This document shows positions 15,411-23,704 of a stretch of DNA of 64,000 nucleotides, piece after piece. Both the position numbers and the translations under genes were made by a program. Below the pieces are notes generated by a model. The model did not search any database, was not told the origin of the DNA, and worked only from the letters and a program-made list of their open reading frames with translations. Source of the DNA: CAZJQT01 sp964604415 (GTDB taxonomy: Bacteria > Patescibacteriota > Saccharimonadia > Saccharimonadales > CAZJQT01); NCBI GenBank assembly GCA_964604415.1, contig CAZRYT010000002.1, positions 1 through 64,000 of the forward strand. The letters run 5' to 3'. Position 1 is the first letter of the stretch. Every line of letters begins with the position of its first letter.

Positions 15411-16588
15411 ATGGTTAGTTCTGATGAATCCGTACAATTAAAGCCTCTGTTAACCCCTGCCGAGCAAATCGAGCACGATTGGGCGGAGCTTAGTCAAATT
15501 GGCGACCAGCTAAACGACGCTATTACAGATGAACAATTTGAGGCCATAGCTGACAGAGAAATGTTTCTAAAGACAAGAATTGACGAACTGACTGCACGCG
15601 GCTTTAGGCCAGCCCAAACTATTGTGAAAAACGAAATAAGTATTTATGACGATGAATCAACAGCCGAATTCGGCTCTGAAATTACTAAAATTCCTGGAGT
15701 TGAATCGGTCAAGTTTGTTTCAAAGAATGATAACCATGCGTCTAAAATAAAAGACAAAGACATGGTTTCTGTTACAGCTTTTACCGAAAAGCACCAAGAC
15801 AAGGATGGTGGTGTCCCGATTGATTCATTTGAGGTCGTGACCAGGGACGGAATTTCGTTCAGACTTATTGACGTCAGTGAACATCTATCAGCAAATGCTA
15901 GAGAACCTTTTGCCAAAGGAAATCTTCGCGAATTTAAACAAAGGGCATTGAGTGATTTGGTCAATGAGCTTGTGTTGTTTTCTGCGTCAAACTTTTCGTC
16001 CAGTGGCAAAATCCGTACGGTAACTCAACGCAAAGACCTGCGCTATTTACAGGTTGGGAATAAGCGGGTCTATTTTAAACCTATCAGTATCGAACAATCT
16101 GAAAACACTGACGGTGTTGAATCGGTGCGGGCTTTTGTCTATATTGGGAGTTGTCAGAAGAACATGGAGAGCAATTTGTACATGACTCTTCTGGGCATCA
16201 ATATGCACATTTAATTTGGGATGGAATACAGATAATGCACAACAATAACAATTTGATTGGCGAACAAATAGACGTAGTGGAACTCTATGGCCAATTAGAA
16301 AACGAGAAACACGAAATTGTCGAAGCTGACGTAATGCTTGATCTGCAACGCGTCGGATTATGTGCTCTTACAGTGGTAACAAAACAGAGGTATGAAAACT
16401 TGATCTTGACTAAGCAGGTAAATGAACTGAACGGGTTAGACAAAGGCATTATCCCAGAAGAAACCGAAGATACAGCGATGCCCTATGTGGTCAATGAAGA
16501 TAACATTACACCTCAACTACTTGACGATAAGTTCCTGAATCATACGGTCTGGAAGGGCTTAGCAGACTGTTTGGTGCCACAAGCGTGA
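15411..16588 (+). pseudogene. Hypothetical gene with a probable single-base frameshift near 16148
   Basis: Two overlapping frames appear to be one gene. Frame A runs from ATG 15411 to 16214 (267 codons). Frame B runs to 16588 and its only start near the overlap is a TTG at 16151 without a usable ribosome binding site. Joining after the GGG codon at 16146-16148 by stepping back one base gives continuous FVYIG then ELSEEHGEQFVHD, about 392 residues. The tail of frame A after this point (SCQKNMESNLY...) looks like non-coding translation. Soluble and acidic, no family recognised. Either a sequencing deletion in a G run, a recent disabling mutation, or slippage. AT-rich relative to flanking core genes. 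Confidence 0.6.
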
Positions 16589-16590
16589 AA

Positions 16591-17388
16591 CTAGTTTCTA
16601 AGTTCTAGGGTTAGACATTTAACTCCACCGCCTGATTTCTGGAATTCAGTTATTGATGTTGGCAAAACTGTCATACCGCGCTGTCCATATTGCTTAATCA
16701 AGCCATGCGCTCCCTGCGGGATAACAATATTTTTGCCATCACTCATAGCATTCAGCCCGTAAACCAACGCATCCTCATCTGTTGCTTCAACCACGTTCGG
16801 AACTAATTCGTGAATCTTACTTAATGATTCGGCGCTAAAGGCCTTTGGCCAAAGCGCTACTGTATCGTTACTAACTATCGTCAAACAGGTGTCCAAATGG
16901 TAAAAACGTGGGTCTTTTAGCTCTATAGCTATAACTTTTTTATCAAAAAAATCAGCCAATTCATGATGACTGGCTTTATCGCTCCTGAAACCATGGCCAG
17001 CAAAAATTAAGTCATTCCAAACTAACGCATCGCCTTCACCTTCAAAATCATTGTGGGGCAGGAAGATGTCACGGTAGCCGGCGGCTTCAAACCATTGGCG
17101 GAAATACTCAGTTTCAGGCTGGCGTTCAGCGTAACGGAAACGGGGTAGGGCGACTTTGCCATCTATTACCAAGGCGCCATTGGCAGTAAAAACCATATCC
17201 GGTAGCTTTTTAATCGGCTCAATCAATTGGACATCCCATCCCAGGGTTTCAGCATAAGTTTTGTAAAGTTTTTGCCACTGTGTGCCAGCAAGTTTTGTAT
17301 CTACCTGGTTGCCCTTATCCATCCAAGGGTTGATCTCGTACTCAATATCAAAACACGTTGGTGCGCACATCAAAATAGTTTTGGGCAT
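16591..17388 (-). CDS. Dimethylarginine dimethylaminohydrolase / amidinotransferase-family hydrolase
   Basis: 265 residues from ATG 17388 (MPKTILMCAPTCFDIEYEINPWM). The guanidino-modifying enzyme fold is shown by DMVFTANG, HNDFEGEGDALV, the catalytic His in FYHLDTCLT and the nucleophile Cys in SGGGVKCLTLEL near the C-terminus. Such enzymes hydrolyse arginine or methylated arginine, giving citrulline (or ornithine in dihydrolases). The family also includes arginine deiminase-like enzymes, which matters because arginine catabolism has been linked to host stress tolerance in Saccharibacteria; exact substrate unknown. The minus-strand TATAAT is 7 nt upstream, and the promoter region is shared with groES. 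Confidence 0.82.
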   Translation of the reverse strand: MPKTILMCAPTCFDIEYEINPWMDKGNQVDTKLAGTQWQKLYKTYAETLGWDVQLIEPIKKLPDMVFTANGALVIDGKVALPRFRYAERQPETEYFRQWFEAAGYRDIFLPHNDFEGEGDALVWNDLIFAGHGFRSDKASHHELADFFDKKVIAIELKDPRFYHLDTCLTIVSNDTVALWPKAFSAESLSKIHELVPNVVEATDEDALVYGLNAMSDGKNIVIPQGAHGLIKQYGQRGMTVLPTSITEFQKSGGGVKCLTLELRN

Positions 17389-17395
17389 TAGCGTT

Positions 17396-17401
17396 ATTAT
17401 A
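17396..17401 (-). promoter_or_regulatory. -10 element, leaderless type
   Basis: TATAAT on the minus strand, 7 nt before ATG 17388 of the DDAH-like gene. Confidence 0.6.
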
Positions 17402-17415
17402 GCAATCAAACTCAC

Positions 17416-17445
17416 TTGACAGAGTAATTAGCACTCGGATATTAT
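17416..17445 (+). promoter_or_regulatory. groESL promoter
   Basis: TTGACA (17416-17421), 18-nt spacer, TATTAT (17440-17445). The -10 lies inside the CIRCE spacer, and the predicted leader before groES is about 60 nt. Confidence 0.75.
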
Positions 17446-17454
17446 GAGTGCCAG
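17428..17454. promoter_or_regulatory. CIRCE operator (HrcA binding site)
   Basis: TTAGCACTC, a 9-nt spacer and GAGTGCCAG match the CIRCE inverted repeat TTAGCACTC-N9-GAGTGCTAA with two mismatches in the right arm. It covers the -10 of groES, as expected for HrcA repression relieved by heat stress. hrcA itself is not in the window. Confidence 0.88.
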
Positions 17455-17512
17455 CGGATTGGTGATGTTTGCGAGGACTACCAATCCTTTTCTAACCTGT
17501 AGGAGGATACCA

Positions 17513-17779
17513 ATGAGCGTACCAATTGCTCCAATGGCCGATTATGTAGTCGCCAAAAGTGAAGAGGCCGAGACTAAAACGGCCAGCGGATTGTACCTGC
17601 CTGACAACGCCCAGGAAAAACCTAAGGTAGCCAAAGTTTTGGCGGTCGGCAAGGACGTCAAGCAAGTCAAAGCCGGCGATAAGATTATTTATAAAAGTTA
17701 CTCAACAACAGATGTCAAACTAGGCTCAGACGAGTTTATTCTGGTCAAAGAAGAAGACATCCTAGCGACTGTAAAGTAA
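17513..17779 (+). CDS. groES: Co-chaperonin GroES
   Basis: 88 residues from ATG 17513, chosen because AGGAGG lies 6 nt upstream (17501-17506) and MSVPIAPMADYVVAK matches the Cpn10 start; a longer ORF from 17444 is not supported. GroES is the heptameric lid of GroEL. ASGLYLPDNAQEKPKVAKVLAVG contains the mobile loop and following strand, slightly shorter than in E. coli. Ten bases separate it from groEL. Controlled by the CIRCE operator. Confidence 0.95.
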   Translation: MSVPIAPMADYVVAKSEEAETKTASGLYLPDNAQEKPKVAKVLAVGKDVKQVKAGDKIIYKSYSTTDVKLGSDEFILVKEEDILATVK

Positions 17780-17789
17780 GGAGAAACCG

Positions 17790-19442
17790 ATGGCAAAGAA
17801 AGTATTTTATGATGATGATGCTAGACGGCGCGTACTAGGCGGAGCCAAGATTTTATACGACGCAGTCAAGACTACCATGGGTCCAAAAGGTCGCAATGTA
17901 GTTATCAGCAAAACTTACGGCAACCCAACGGTTACTCACGACGGTGTGACCGTAGCTAAAGGCGTTGAGCTGGAAGATGTAGATGACGAGACGCTGGGCT
18001 ACAAAGTTGGCGCTGAGCTTATTAAACAAGCTGCCAGCAAAATGAACGATGTGGCAGGTGATGGCACAACTACAGTTACTGTACTGACTTATCACATCTT
18101 GAACGAAGCTAACAAACTCATTGCTGCCGGACATAACCCAATGCAGTTGCGCAAAGGCCTAGAAGCCGCGGCACACGAAGCCATTTCCAAGCTTAGTAGT
18201 TATTCTCAAGACATTAAAAGCGATAAAAAGCGCGTCGCCGAGGTCGCGACTATCAGTGCCAGCGATCCAGAAATTGGTAATTTGATCGCTGAAGTTATTG
18301 ATAAAGTCGGCAAAGACGGTGTTGTCACGGTTGAGGAAGGCCAGGGACTGGCTCTAGAGTCAGAGGTGGTCGAAGGGTTTACCTTTGACCGTGGTTTTGT
18401 CAGCGCTTACATGGTGACCGACACCGCCCGCATGGAAGCCGTTGCTGAGAAACCAGCCATTGTCATTACCGATAAAAAAATTAGTTCCGTTCAAGAATTC
18501 TTGCCGCTATTGGAGAAATTAGCTAATGCTAACAAGAAAGATTTGATCTTGATTGCCGAAGATGTTGAAGGCGAAGCCCTTGGCACCTTGGTACTGAACA
18601 AGCTCAAAGGCGTTTTCAATACGATTGCTATCAAGGCTCCAGCTTTTGGTGACCGCCGCACAGAGATCCTGGAAGACATTGCTATCCTAACTGGGGCGCA
18701 GGTTATAACCGAAGACCGCGGCATGACGTTTGAAAATGTCGAGCTAGACGTAGTTGGTGGTGCTCGCAAAGTGATCGCCGACAAAGACAACACTACAATC
18801 ATTGAAGGCGATGGTTCTGCCCGCGATGTTAAAACTCGAATTGGTCAAATTAATGCTCAGATTACCTCGGCTACCAGCGAATACGACAAAGAAAACCTGG
18901 AAAAACGCCGCGCTGCCTTGCAGGGCAAAGTAGCCGTCATCAAGGTCGGTGGTGCCACCGAAACAGAGATAGAAGAGAAGAAATTCCGTGTCGACGACGC
19001 CGTTGCGGCCGTCAAAGCCGCTTTAGATGAAGGTATCGTAGCTGGCGGCGGTGTCACTTATGTCGACCTTTCAAAATTAATCAAAATTGATGGTGCTTCT
19101 GCCGAATCAGCTGGTGCTAGTTTACTAAAAAACGCTCTACTTGAACCATTCAAGCAGTTAATGGCTAATGCTGGGCAGAACGCCGAAGCAAAATTGGCAA
19201 AAGTCACCGAACAAATCAAACATGGTGTCGGTATCAACGTAAACGAGCCAACCAAACTTGTTAATCTAAAAGAGGCTGGTATCGTTGACCCAACTAGAGT
19301 TGTTAAAGAAGCTATTCAGAACTCAGTCTCAATTGCAGGCACATCCATGACTATGGGCGCGCTAGTAGTCGACGTTCCTGAACCCAAATCAGCTGCTACG
19401 CCGGACATGTCCGGCATGGGCGGCGGCATGGGCATGATGTAG
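17790..19442 (+). CDS. groEL: Chaperonin GroEL
   Basis: 550 residues. ATP-dependent folding chamber. DGVTVAKGVELED and VAGDGTTTVTVLTY near the N-terminus are the ATP-binding sequences, the apical domain follows (FDRGFVSAYMVTD), and the C-terminus ends in a short GMGGGMGMM tail typical of GroEL. RBS AAGGAGA precedes the ATG. Its stop codon is followed within a few bases by the two-hairpin element at 19446-19524. Confidence 0.98.
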   Translation: MAKKVFYDDDARRRVLGGAKILYDAVKTTMGPKGRNVVISKTYGNPTVTHDGVTVAKGVELEDVDDETLGYKVGAELIKQAASKMNDVAGDGTTTVTVLTYHILNEANKLIAAGHNPMQLRKGLEAAAHEAISKLSSYSQDIKSDKKRVAEVATISASDPEIGNLIAEVIDKVGKDGVVTVEEGQGLALESEVVEGFTFDRGFVSAYMVTDTARMEAVAEKPAIVITDKKISSVQEFLPLLEKLANANKKDLILIAEDVEGEALGTLVLNKLKGVFNTIAIKAPAFGDRRTEILEDIAILTGAQVITEDRGMTFENVELDVVGGARKVIADKDNTTIIEGDGSARDVKTRIGQINAQITSATSEYDKENLEKRRAALQGKVAVIKVGGATETEIEEKKFRVDDAVAAVKAALDEGIVAGGGVTYVDLSKLIKIDGASAESAGASLLKNALLEPFKQLMANAGQNAEAKLAKVTEQIKHGVGINVNEPTKLVNLKEAGIVDPTRVVKEAIQNSVSIAGTSMTMGALVVDVPEPKSAATPDMSGMGGGMGMM

Positions 19443-19445
19443 GAC

Positions 19446-19524
19446 TATGAGGGAGCCGAGATAGGTTCCACCCACCAGCGCCGGGCAAAAAAATGTGACT
19501 TGTGCTCGGGCTACTCCTTACTGA
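19446..19524 (+). ncRNA. Conserved two-hairpin element, copy A (after groEL)
   Basis: Hairpin 1: GGAGCC (19452-19457), loop GAGATA, GGTTCC (19464-19469). Hairpin 2: CCGGGCA (19481-19487) pairs with TGCTCGG (19503-19509). A 3' tail GGGCTACTCCTTACTGA follows. The same arrangement, same loop and same tail occur after rnj at 60133-60207; stem bases differ while pairing is kept (A-U in one copy, G-U in the other). It lacks a T run. I do not know a named RNA family with this structure; role unknown (3' UTR stabiliser, terminator variant or processed small RNA). Confidence 0.55.
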
Positions 19525-19528
19525 GGAC

Positions 19529-20287
19529 TCATATCACAAGACTAAGTTCCATTGCTATGTTTTCCTGAACCGGCTCGACATGTAATTTAACCGGCTCACC
19601 TTCGGTGAGTTCTTGCGAAGCAAAGAAAGCCAGACCAAGGCCATTATCACAAAGAGCAATTGCCGCCCAGGCTCGTCGGTCAGACTTATCCACTACTTGA
19701 GTGTTAGCGGTGGTAGGAAAACACCGAGCAAAGTCTTCAAAATGAGAAAAATATACGTCTGCATCATGTGTTTCAGGCACAAACACAGAGCCTATGGGCT
19801 CGAAAGAAGGAGGAGATAAAATGCGTATGACCTCCCGGGAAATAAATTCTGCCGGGCGGCTGGGCGCCGGGATAGCTTGGCTACCCTTCGTGACCTTGTT
19901 AAATTCCTTCACCACCCCATCCCATTGATCTCCAAAAGTACTGAATCCGCGGTGTGGTTTGGGATCTCCACTTACTTCTGCTAAAAGATCGTTCCACGGG
20001 TCAAACCATTTGCTAATATGATCAGCGTTTCTCAGTATTTTTAGAGCCTCATCATTCTGTAGTAAATCTGAAACGGCAGCGAGTAAGTGGGCTTCGGCAG
20101 CTTTGGCACGAATATCACTGGCATCCATGATTGTCCATAATGCAGTCTGCATCATGGGATCCCCAAGCTTATCACCCCACTTCTCTAGTAGGTGAGGGTG
20201 GTCAGCTACTAACCGATCCGCCACCATTTCTCTGAAAGTCCGGTTATCAATCACTTCATTGAATGCAAACATCGGTTGATTTTCCAT
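19529..20287 (-). CDS. Hypothetical soluble protein
   Basis: 252 residues, no signal or membrane helix, balanced charge, rich in Trp and Phe in the middle (HISKWFDPWNDLLAE). The C-terminal ~80 residues look like a small beta-rich domain (RAWAAIALCDNGLGLAFF then EPVKLHVEPVQENIAMELSLVI). AAGGAG lies 8 nt before the ATG. Convergent with groEL. No family recognised. Confidence 0.6.
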   Translation of the reverse strand: MENQPMFAFNEVIDNRTFREMVADRLVADHPHLLEKWGDKLGDPMMQTALWTIMDASDIRAKAAEAHLLAAVSDLLQNDEALKILRNADHISKWFDPWNDLLAEVSGDPKPHRGFSTFGDQWDGVVKEFNKVTKGSQAIPAPSRPAEFISREVIRILSPPSFEPIGSVFVPETHDADVYFSHFEDFARCFPTTANTQVVDKSDRRAWAAIALCDNGLGLAFFASQELTEGEPVKLHVEPVQENIAMELSLVI

Positions 20288-20359
20288 GAAGACTCCTTAA
20301 TTTAACTAACTGCAGCATAGTAGACAATCTTCTAATATAGAGTAAATTATTATGTAATA

Positions 20360-20388
20360 TTGACAAATATCTAACACTTTGTTAAATT
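20360..20388 (+). promoter_or_regulatory. Promoter with leaderless start
   Basis: TTGACA (20360-20365), 17-nt spacer, TAAATT (20383-20388), then 6 nt to ATG 20395. Confidence 0.65.
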
Positions 20389-20394
20389 ATTAAC

Positions 20395-21012
20395 ATGATT
20401 ACACTACGTTCTCTTGTTGAAGCTGAACTTAGCAAACAACCGGACATACTTTACTGGCTACAAGAAGATCTGATTAATGTAACGAGTTTGGCGCGTTATC
20501 TAAAACCTACGATTCAAGAACAACATGGCGAGATCGTGGATTTGGGAACAATTAGTATGGCTATTCGCCGGTTACTGGCCAATAAAAAACAATCTCTAAA
20601 CAAAGGTATTCGCGCTCCCAATGCCAAAAATATTCAGATACAACTTGATGTGACTATTTTGACGTTTGAGAAAGGAAAGCCATTACAGCTGGCAAAAGGA
20701 GAGAAATATCGTTTTTTTAGTTTTGCTCAGGGGCGTAGCGAGTCGATGCTTGCTATAAGTCAAGAAGACGCGTCACGCTTCAAGAAGGATGCCACACGGA
20801 TTCAAAATAGTATGGCCGCCCTAACAGTTACGCTAAATAACGAATCGAGTAAAACCATCGGGGCATATGGCTACATCGTACTGCTACTAGCGGTCGCGGG
20901 TATTCCGCTGGCTGAGGTGGTGACACTTCACGATGATATAACTGTATTGATTGCTGATCAGCATGTTGACACTGCATTTCAAATTTTGCGACAGGCTCTA
21001 AAGAGTTCATGA
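20395..21012 (+). CDS. Hypothetical protein with a possible ACT-like C-terminal domain
   Basis: 205 residues. The N-terminal ~70 residues look like a helical, possibly winged-helix, domain (WLQEDLINVTSLARYLKPTI, ISMAIRRLLANKK). The C-terminal half alternates strands and helices; its last ~60 residues (GYIVLLLAVAGIPLAEVVTLHDDITVLIA) resemble an ACT-type ligand-binding fold such as in aspartate kinases. A DNA-binding regulator responding to a small molecule is a guess. It faces the convergent oxygenase-like gene, ending 4 bases from it. Confidence 0.6.
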   Translation: MITLRSLVEAELSKQPDILYWLQEDLINVTSLARYLKPTIQEQHGEIVDLGTISMAIRRLLANKKQSLNKGIRAPNAKNIQIQLDVTILTFEKGKPLQLAKGEKYRFFSFAQGRSESMLAISQEDASRFKKDATRIQNSMAALTVTLNNESSKTIGAYGYIVLLLAVAGIPLAEVVTLHDDITVLIADQHVDTAFQILRQALKSS

Positions 21013-21016
21013 ATCG

Positions 21017-21967
21017 CTAGGCTACCTCTTCTGAGAATTCGTTTTTGCCAAGCAACCTAGCTCTAATCTTAGCTGAGCCGGTTTCATGAGACTTCGGTAT
21101 TCTATAGCCTGATAAGCCTGCCGGCGGATGCATGAAGGTTACGACCGCATCACGCTCTGCTTCAGGATTATCGTTGAGTACACCATGCATGAGCTGAGGC
21201 AACTGACCATTTCGCTCAAAAATATTATCAGGCAAACGGTTATAGCCAGCACCTAAGAAAAGTTTTAACTCTCCGCTTCGATGCGCAATCGGTGAATTGA
21301 TCGTCTTTTCTAGACTGGCGTCAAAATCTGCCACTTCAATGGGCGTTTTTATGCCGTTATTGCTAGGTGCTCCCACTAGACCAGAGCTACTCTCCCAATT
21401 AGCAGCCGTGAAAGCGCTTCGGTCAATATGTAAATCTGCCTTATATACAGTAGCGGCCCCAAGGTAGCGCAGTAATCTAGTAACTATTTGATTATCTAGG
21501 CTATCGGGCGCCAACATAATCTCCTCCAAATCGAGTGCGTCATAAACTGGCCTTAAAGCTTTGATGGTGGCTTGTTGCAACTCAACGCAACTGCTTAAAA
21601 AATCATGCATTACTCTGGGTAAATTCCCGAGCTGATTTTTGGCACGCTCTAAACTGCGTGGACCAATGTGGGCAACATCTTTATCTTCTGTAGATGGTTC
21701 ATCATGATTGATGGAGTGTGGATTTATCTTGCCGATACGCCGCCGGTCAACATAGTAATCACCGCCGGCCGTAGGATCCGTTGGTGTGAAGGCAATAGCA
21801 TCCGCAAATTGTTTGCCACCTGGTTCATAACATAGATCTAAGAAGTCCCTGAACTGGGCAAACAAAGGGTCAAGATCGGCTCCTGTTACACCGTAATCAA
21901 CACTCATAAAGCCTTTAGCCGGTATTTGTTCGTGCAAATATTCTCTCAAAGCATCTTTGCCTGGCAT
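21017..21967 (-). CDS. Possible 2-oxoglutarate/Fe(II)-type oxygenase-like protein
   Basis: 316 residues from ATG 21967, chosen for GGAGGG 6-8 nt upstream. The C-terminal half carries a spaced pattern like non-haem iron oxygenases: DLHIDRSAFT with H-x-D, then PQLMHGVLND with the distal His, then ERDAVVTFMHPP where an Arg precedes the strand as in the RxS motif of isopenicillin N synthase-type enzymes. The N-terminal half (VTGADLDPLFAQFRDFL, HDFLSSCVELQQATIKAL) also fits that family's helical part. Family assignment is inference. The Arg-x-Ser position is RDA. Substrate unknown. Confidence 0.5.
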   Translation of the reverse strand: MPGKDALREYLHEQIPAKGFMSVDYGVTGADLDPLFAQFRDFLDLCYEPGGKQFADAIAFTPTDPTAGGDYYVDRRRIGKINPHSINHDEPSTEDKDVAHIGPRSLERAKNQLGNLPRVMHDFLSSCVELQQATIKALRPVYDALDLEEIMLAPDSLDNQIVTRLLRYLGAATVYKADLHIDRSAFTAANWESSSGLVGAPSNNGIKTPIEVADFDASLEKTINSPIAHRSGELKLFLGAGYNRLPDNIFERNGQLPQLMHGVLNDNPEAERDAVVTFMHPPAGLSGYRIPKSHETGSAKIRARLLGKNEFSEEVA

Positions 21968-22085
21968 GGTTACCCTCCATGTTTTTGCGTTGTAGGTCAA
22001 GTATAGCAATTAGGTTGTAATGCGCTAGTCTTGCTAAAATAGCTATAATGTACTAGAATAAGTATTATTCAAGGGAGTTTAGTAA

Positions 22086-22622
22086 ATGTGGCCATTTAAG
22101 CGCAATAAATCGAGTGATAATGAAGCTTCTGTTCCTACAGAAGCAATACCAGAAGTGCCTCAAGAAGTAACTCAGTACTATGAATCAGAACGCCGGGAAA
22201 GAATTGGTGTAGCCTGGTTGCTTGGTTTAGTTACGCTATTAGCTACCATTGCTGTCGTTTTTGTAATCTTTTTTGGTGGCCGCTGGACTTACCGCAAACT
22301 GACAAACAAAGACAATCATCCAAAACCAATCCCAACAGTGGTCAATAAAGCTCCGGTGGCAACACCAGCTACTCCTAAGCCCTCTTCAAGCCAGTCCTTC
22401 AACACTAGCCCGACACCGCCAACAACTTCTCCAGCACCTACTACTACAACTGCACCTCAAACTAGCTCAGCTACAACCCAAACGCCTTCACCAAGTACTA
22501 CGCCAACCGTCGCAGCTAACGGTAAGCTTGCCAACACTGGTCCTGGAGATGTTGTCGCTATTTTTGGCTTTACGACTATCGCCGGTACTTTGTTCTACAA
22601 CCGACGCTACCGACACCAATAA
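22086..22622 (+). CDS. Surface protein with LAxTG-like sorting signal
   Basis: 178 residues. Hydrophilic N-terminus, a transmembrane helix at about 42-63 followed by RWTYRK, a Pro/Thr/Ser/Ala-rich stalk (about 75-148) and a C-terminal signal: LANTG, a hydrophobic helix (about 157-170), then NRRYRHQ. LPxTG-like motif plus helix plus positive tail is the signature of sortase substrates; LAxTG is the form preferred by class E sortases. The extra N-terminal helix is unusual for a sortase substrate and would hold the stalk at both ends. RBS AAGGGAG; -10 TATAAT about 40 nt upstream. Confidence 0.7.
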   Translation: MWPFKRNKSSDNEASVPTEAIPEVPQEVTQYYESERRERIGVAWLLGLVTLLATIAVVFVIFFGGRWTYRKLTNKDNHPKPIPTVVNKAPVATPATPKPSSSQSFNTSPTPPTTSPAPTTTTAPQTSSATTQTPSPSTTPTVAANGKLANTGPGDVVAIFGFTTIAGTLFYNRRYRHQ

Positions 22623-22738
22623 TCTGGCCTAGTTAGCCGACCCCTAGCTAATAATCACAATTGGTTTGTGACGCTTATCACAGACTGGCTTGGTCTGTTT
22701 GGCTCATAGTAATGACTGCAGAAGAGGGAGAGGTAGTT

Positions 22739-23080
22739 ATGGCAGAACCAGCGACTCGTCAAGATGTGCAGAATAGTGTTGATCGTGCCAAATCCTCTAT
22801 CCTGAGTAGTGTTTTAACGCGTAACGACTTGCAATCATTGGCCGGACAGATACGTGGCGCTATTTTACAGGATCTGCATGGTATGCACGCCGAGAACCAA
22901 TCAATCATGCGACAGTCGATGAACTACCGCGAACAACTACTTCAGCGTATAGCCAGTTTGGAGCGGAGCGTCATAACTCTTCAACAACAGGTTGGCAAAG
23001 TACAGAATCAACACACACAAACAGCCACTTCAATAAGTAAGATGCGTCCTGACAACGTTCTAAGTTTCCAGCGTTTTTAA
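22739..23080 (+). CDS. Hypothetical coiled-coil protein
   Basis: 113 residues from ATG 22739, preceded by GGGAGAGG; an extension from 22661 has no family support. Soluble, mostly helical; residues ~65-100 (LQRIASLERSVITLQQQVGKVQNQHTQ) show heptad spacing of a coiled coil. Its stop overlaps the convergent neighbour by four bases. No function assigned. Confidence 0.65.
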   Translation: MAEPATRQDVQNSVDRAKSSILSSVLTRNDLQSLAGQIRGAILQDLHGMHAENQSIMRQSMNYREQLLQRIASLERSVITLQQQVGKVQNQHTQTATSISKMRPDNVLSFQRF

Positions 23081-23628
23081 GAGTTATTTTGGTTTTGAGT
23101 GAAGTAGTTGATTTCGTTGATAACATCTAATAGAGCTTGAGCGCGAGCTTTATCATCGGTAATCTGCTTGGCAGCTTCAAAAGCGTCAGGGATCATGTCT
23201 TTATTGTCACTGGCTTGAATCATCATCATGGTCGTACGGAATTTTTCTTCTGGTGACTGATCTAATTGACCTACTAGTGGGCTCAATTGCTGCAAGGCTT
23301 GCTGCTTAATATCCATCAGGTCACTAGGAGTTCCAGTTGATTGATCATTAGCCGGTTGGTCACTAACGGGAGTTTCTATGTAGTCGGGTGTGTTATCGGA
23401 TGTAGCATTGTCAGGTGTAATGTTGTCCGGTGTGCCATTGCTAGGTAATTCGGGTGTAGTTAAATCAGCCGCCGGCATAGAAGGTGCTCCGGCTGCGGCA
23501 GCATTCAGCATGACATCATTGTTAGACGGTGTATTATCGGTTGGCGCAACTGTACCCAAGTCATTGGGGGGCGTCATAGACATTACATCATCATCGGCTT
23601 TTTTCTGATCGTCGTTAATTCCAAACAT
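23077..23628 (-). CDS. Hypothetical protein with disordered N-terminus and helical C-terminus
   Basis: 183 residues from ATG 23628 (MFGINDDQKKADDD); an ATG four codons upstream is less likely because GGGAAG precedes 23628. Residues ~15-110 are Asn/Asp/Thr/Pro-rich, low complexity and acidic. The last ~75 residues (DIKQQALQQLSPLVGQLDQSPEEKFRTTMMMIQ) are helical and could be an interaction domain. The C-terminal part is the better conserved type of sequence in such CPR proteins, as inference. No family recognised. Confidence 0.65.
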   Translation of the reverse strand: MFGINDDQKKADDDVMSMTPPNDLGTVAPTDNTPSNNDVMLNAAAAGAPSMPAADLTTPELPSNGTPDNITPDNATSDNTPDYIETPVSDQPANDQSTGTPSDLMDIKQQALQQLSPLVGQLDQSPEEKFRTTMMMIQASDNKDMIPDAFEAAKQITDDKARAQALLDVINEINYFTQNQNNS

Positions 23629-23704
23629 TAAACTTCCCACTCTTTATTAATATGCTTTTTCCACTATAGCATAAGTGCTTTGATGTATGTAAGCTAGGAA
23701 TAAG

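Noticed and set aside
16146..16154. Programmed -1 frameshift at the G run
   Set aside because: No X-XXY-YYZ slippery heptamer and no obvious downstream pseudoknot; a mutation or sequencing error is simpler.
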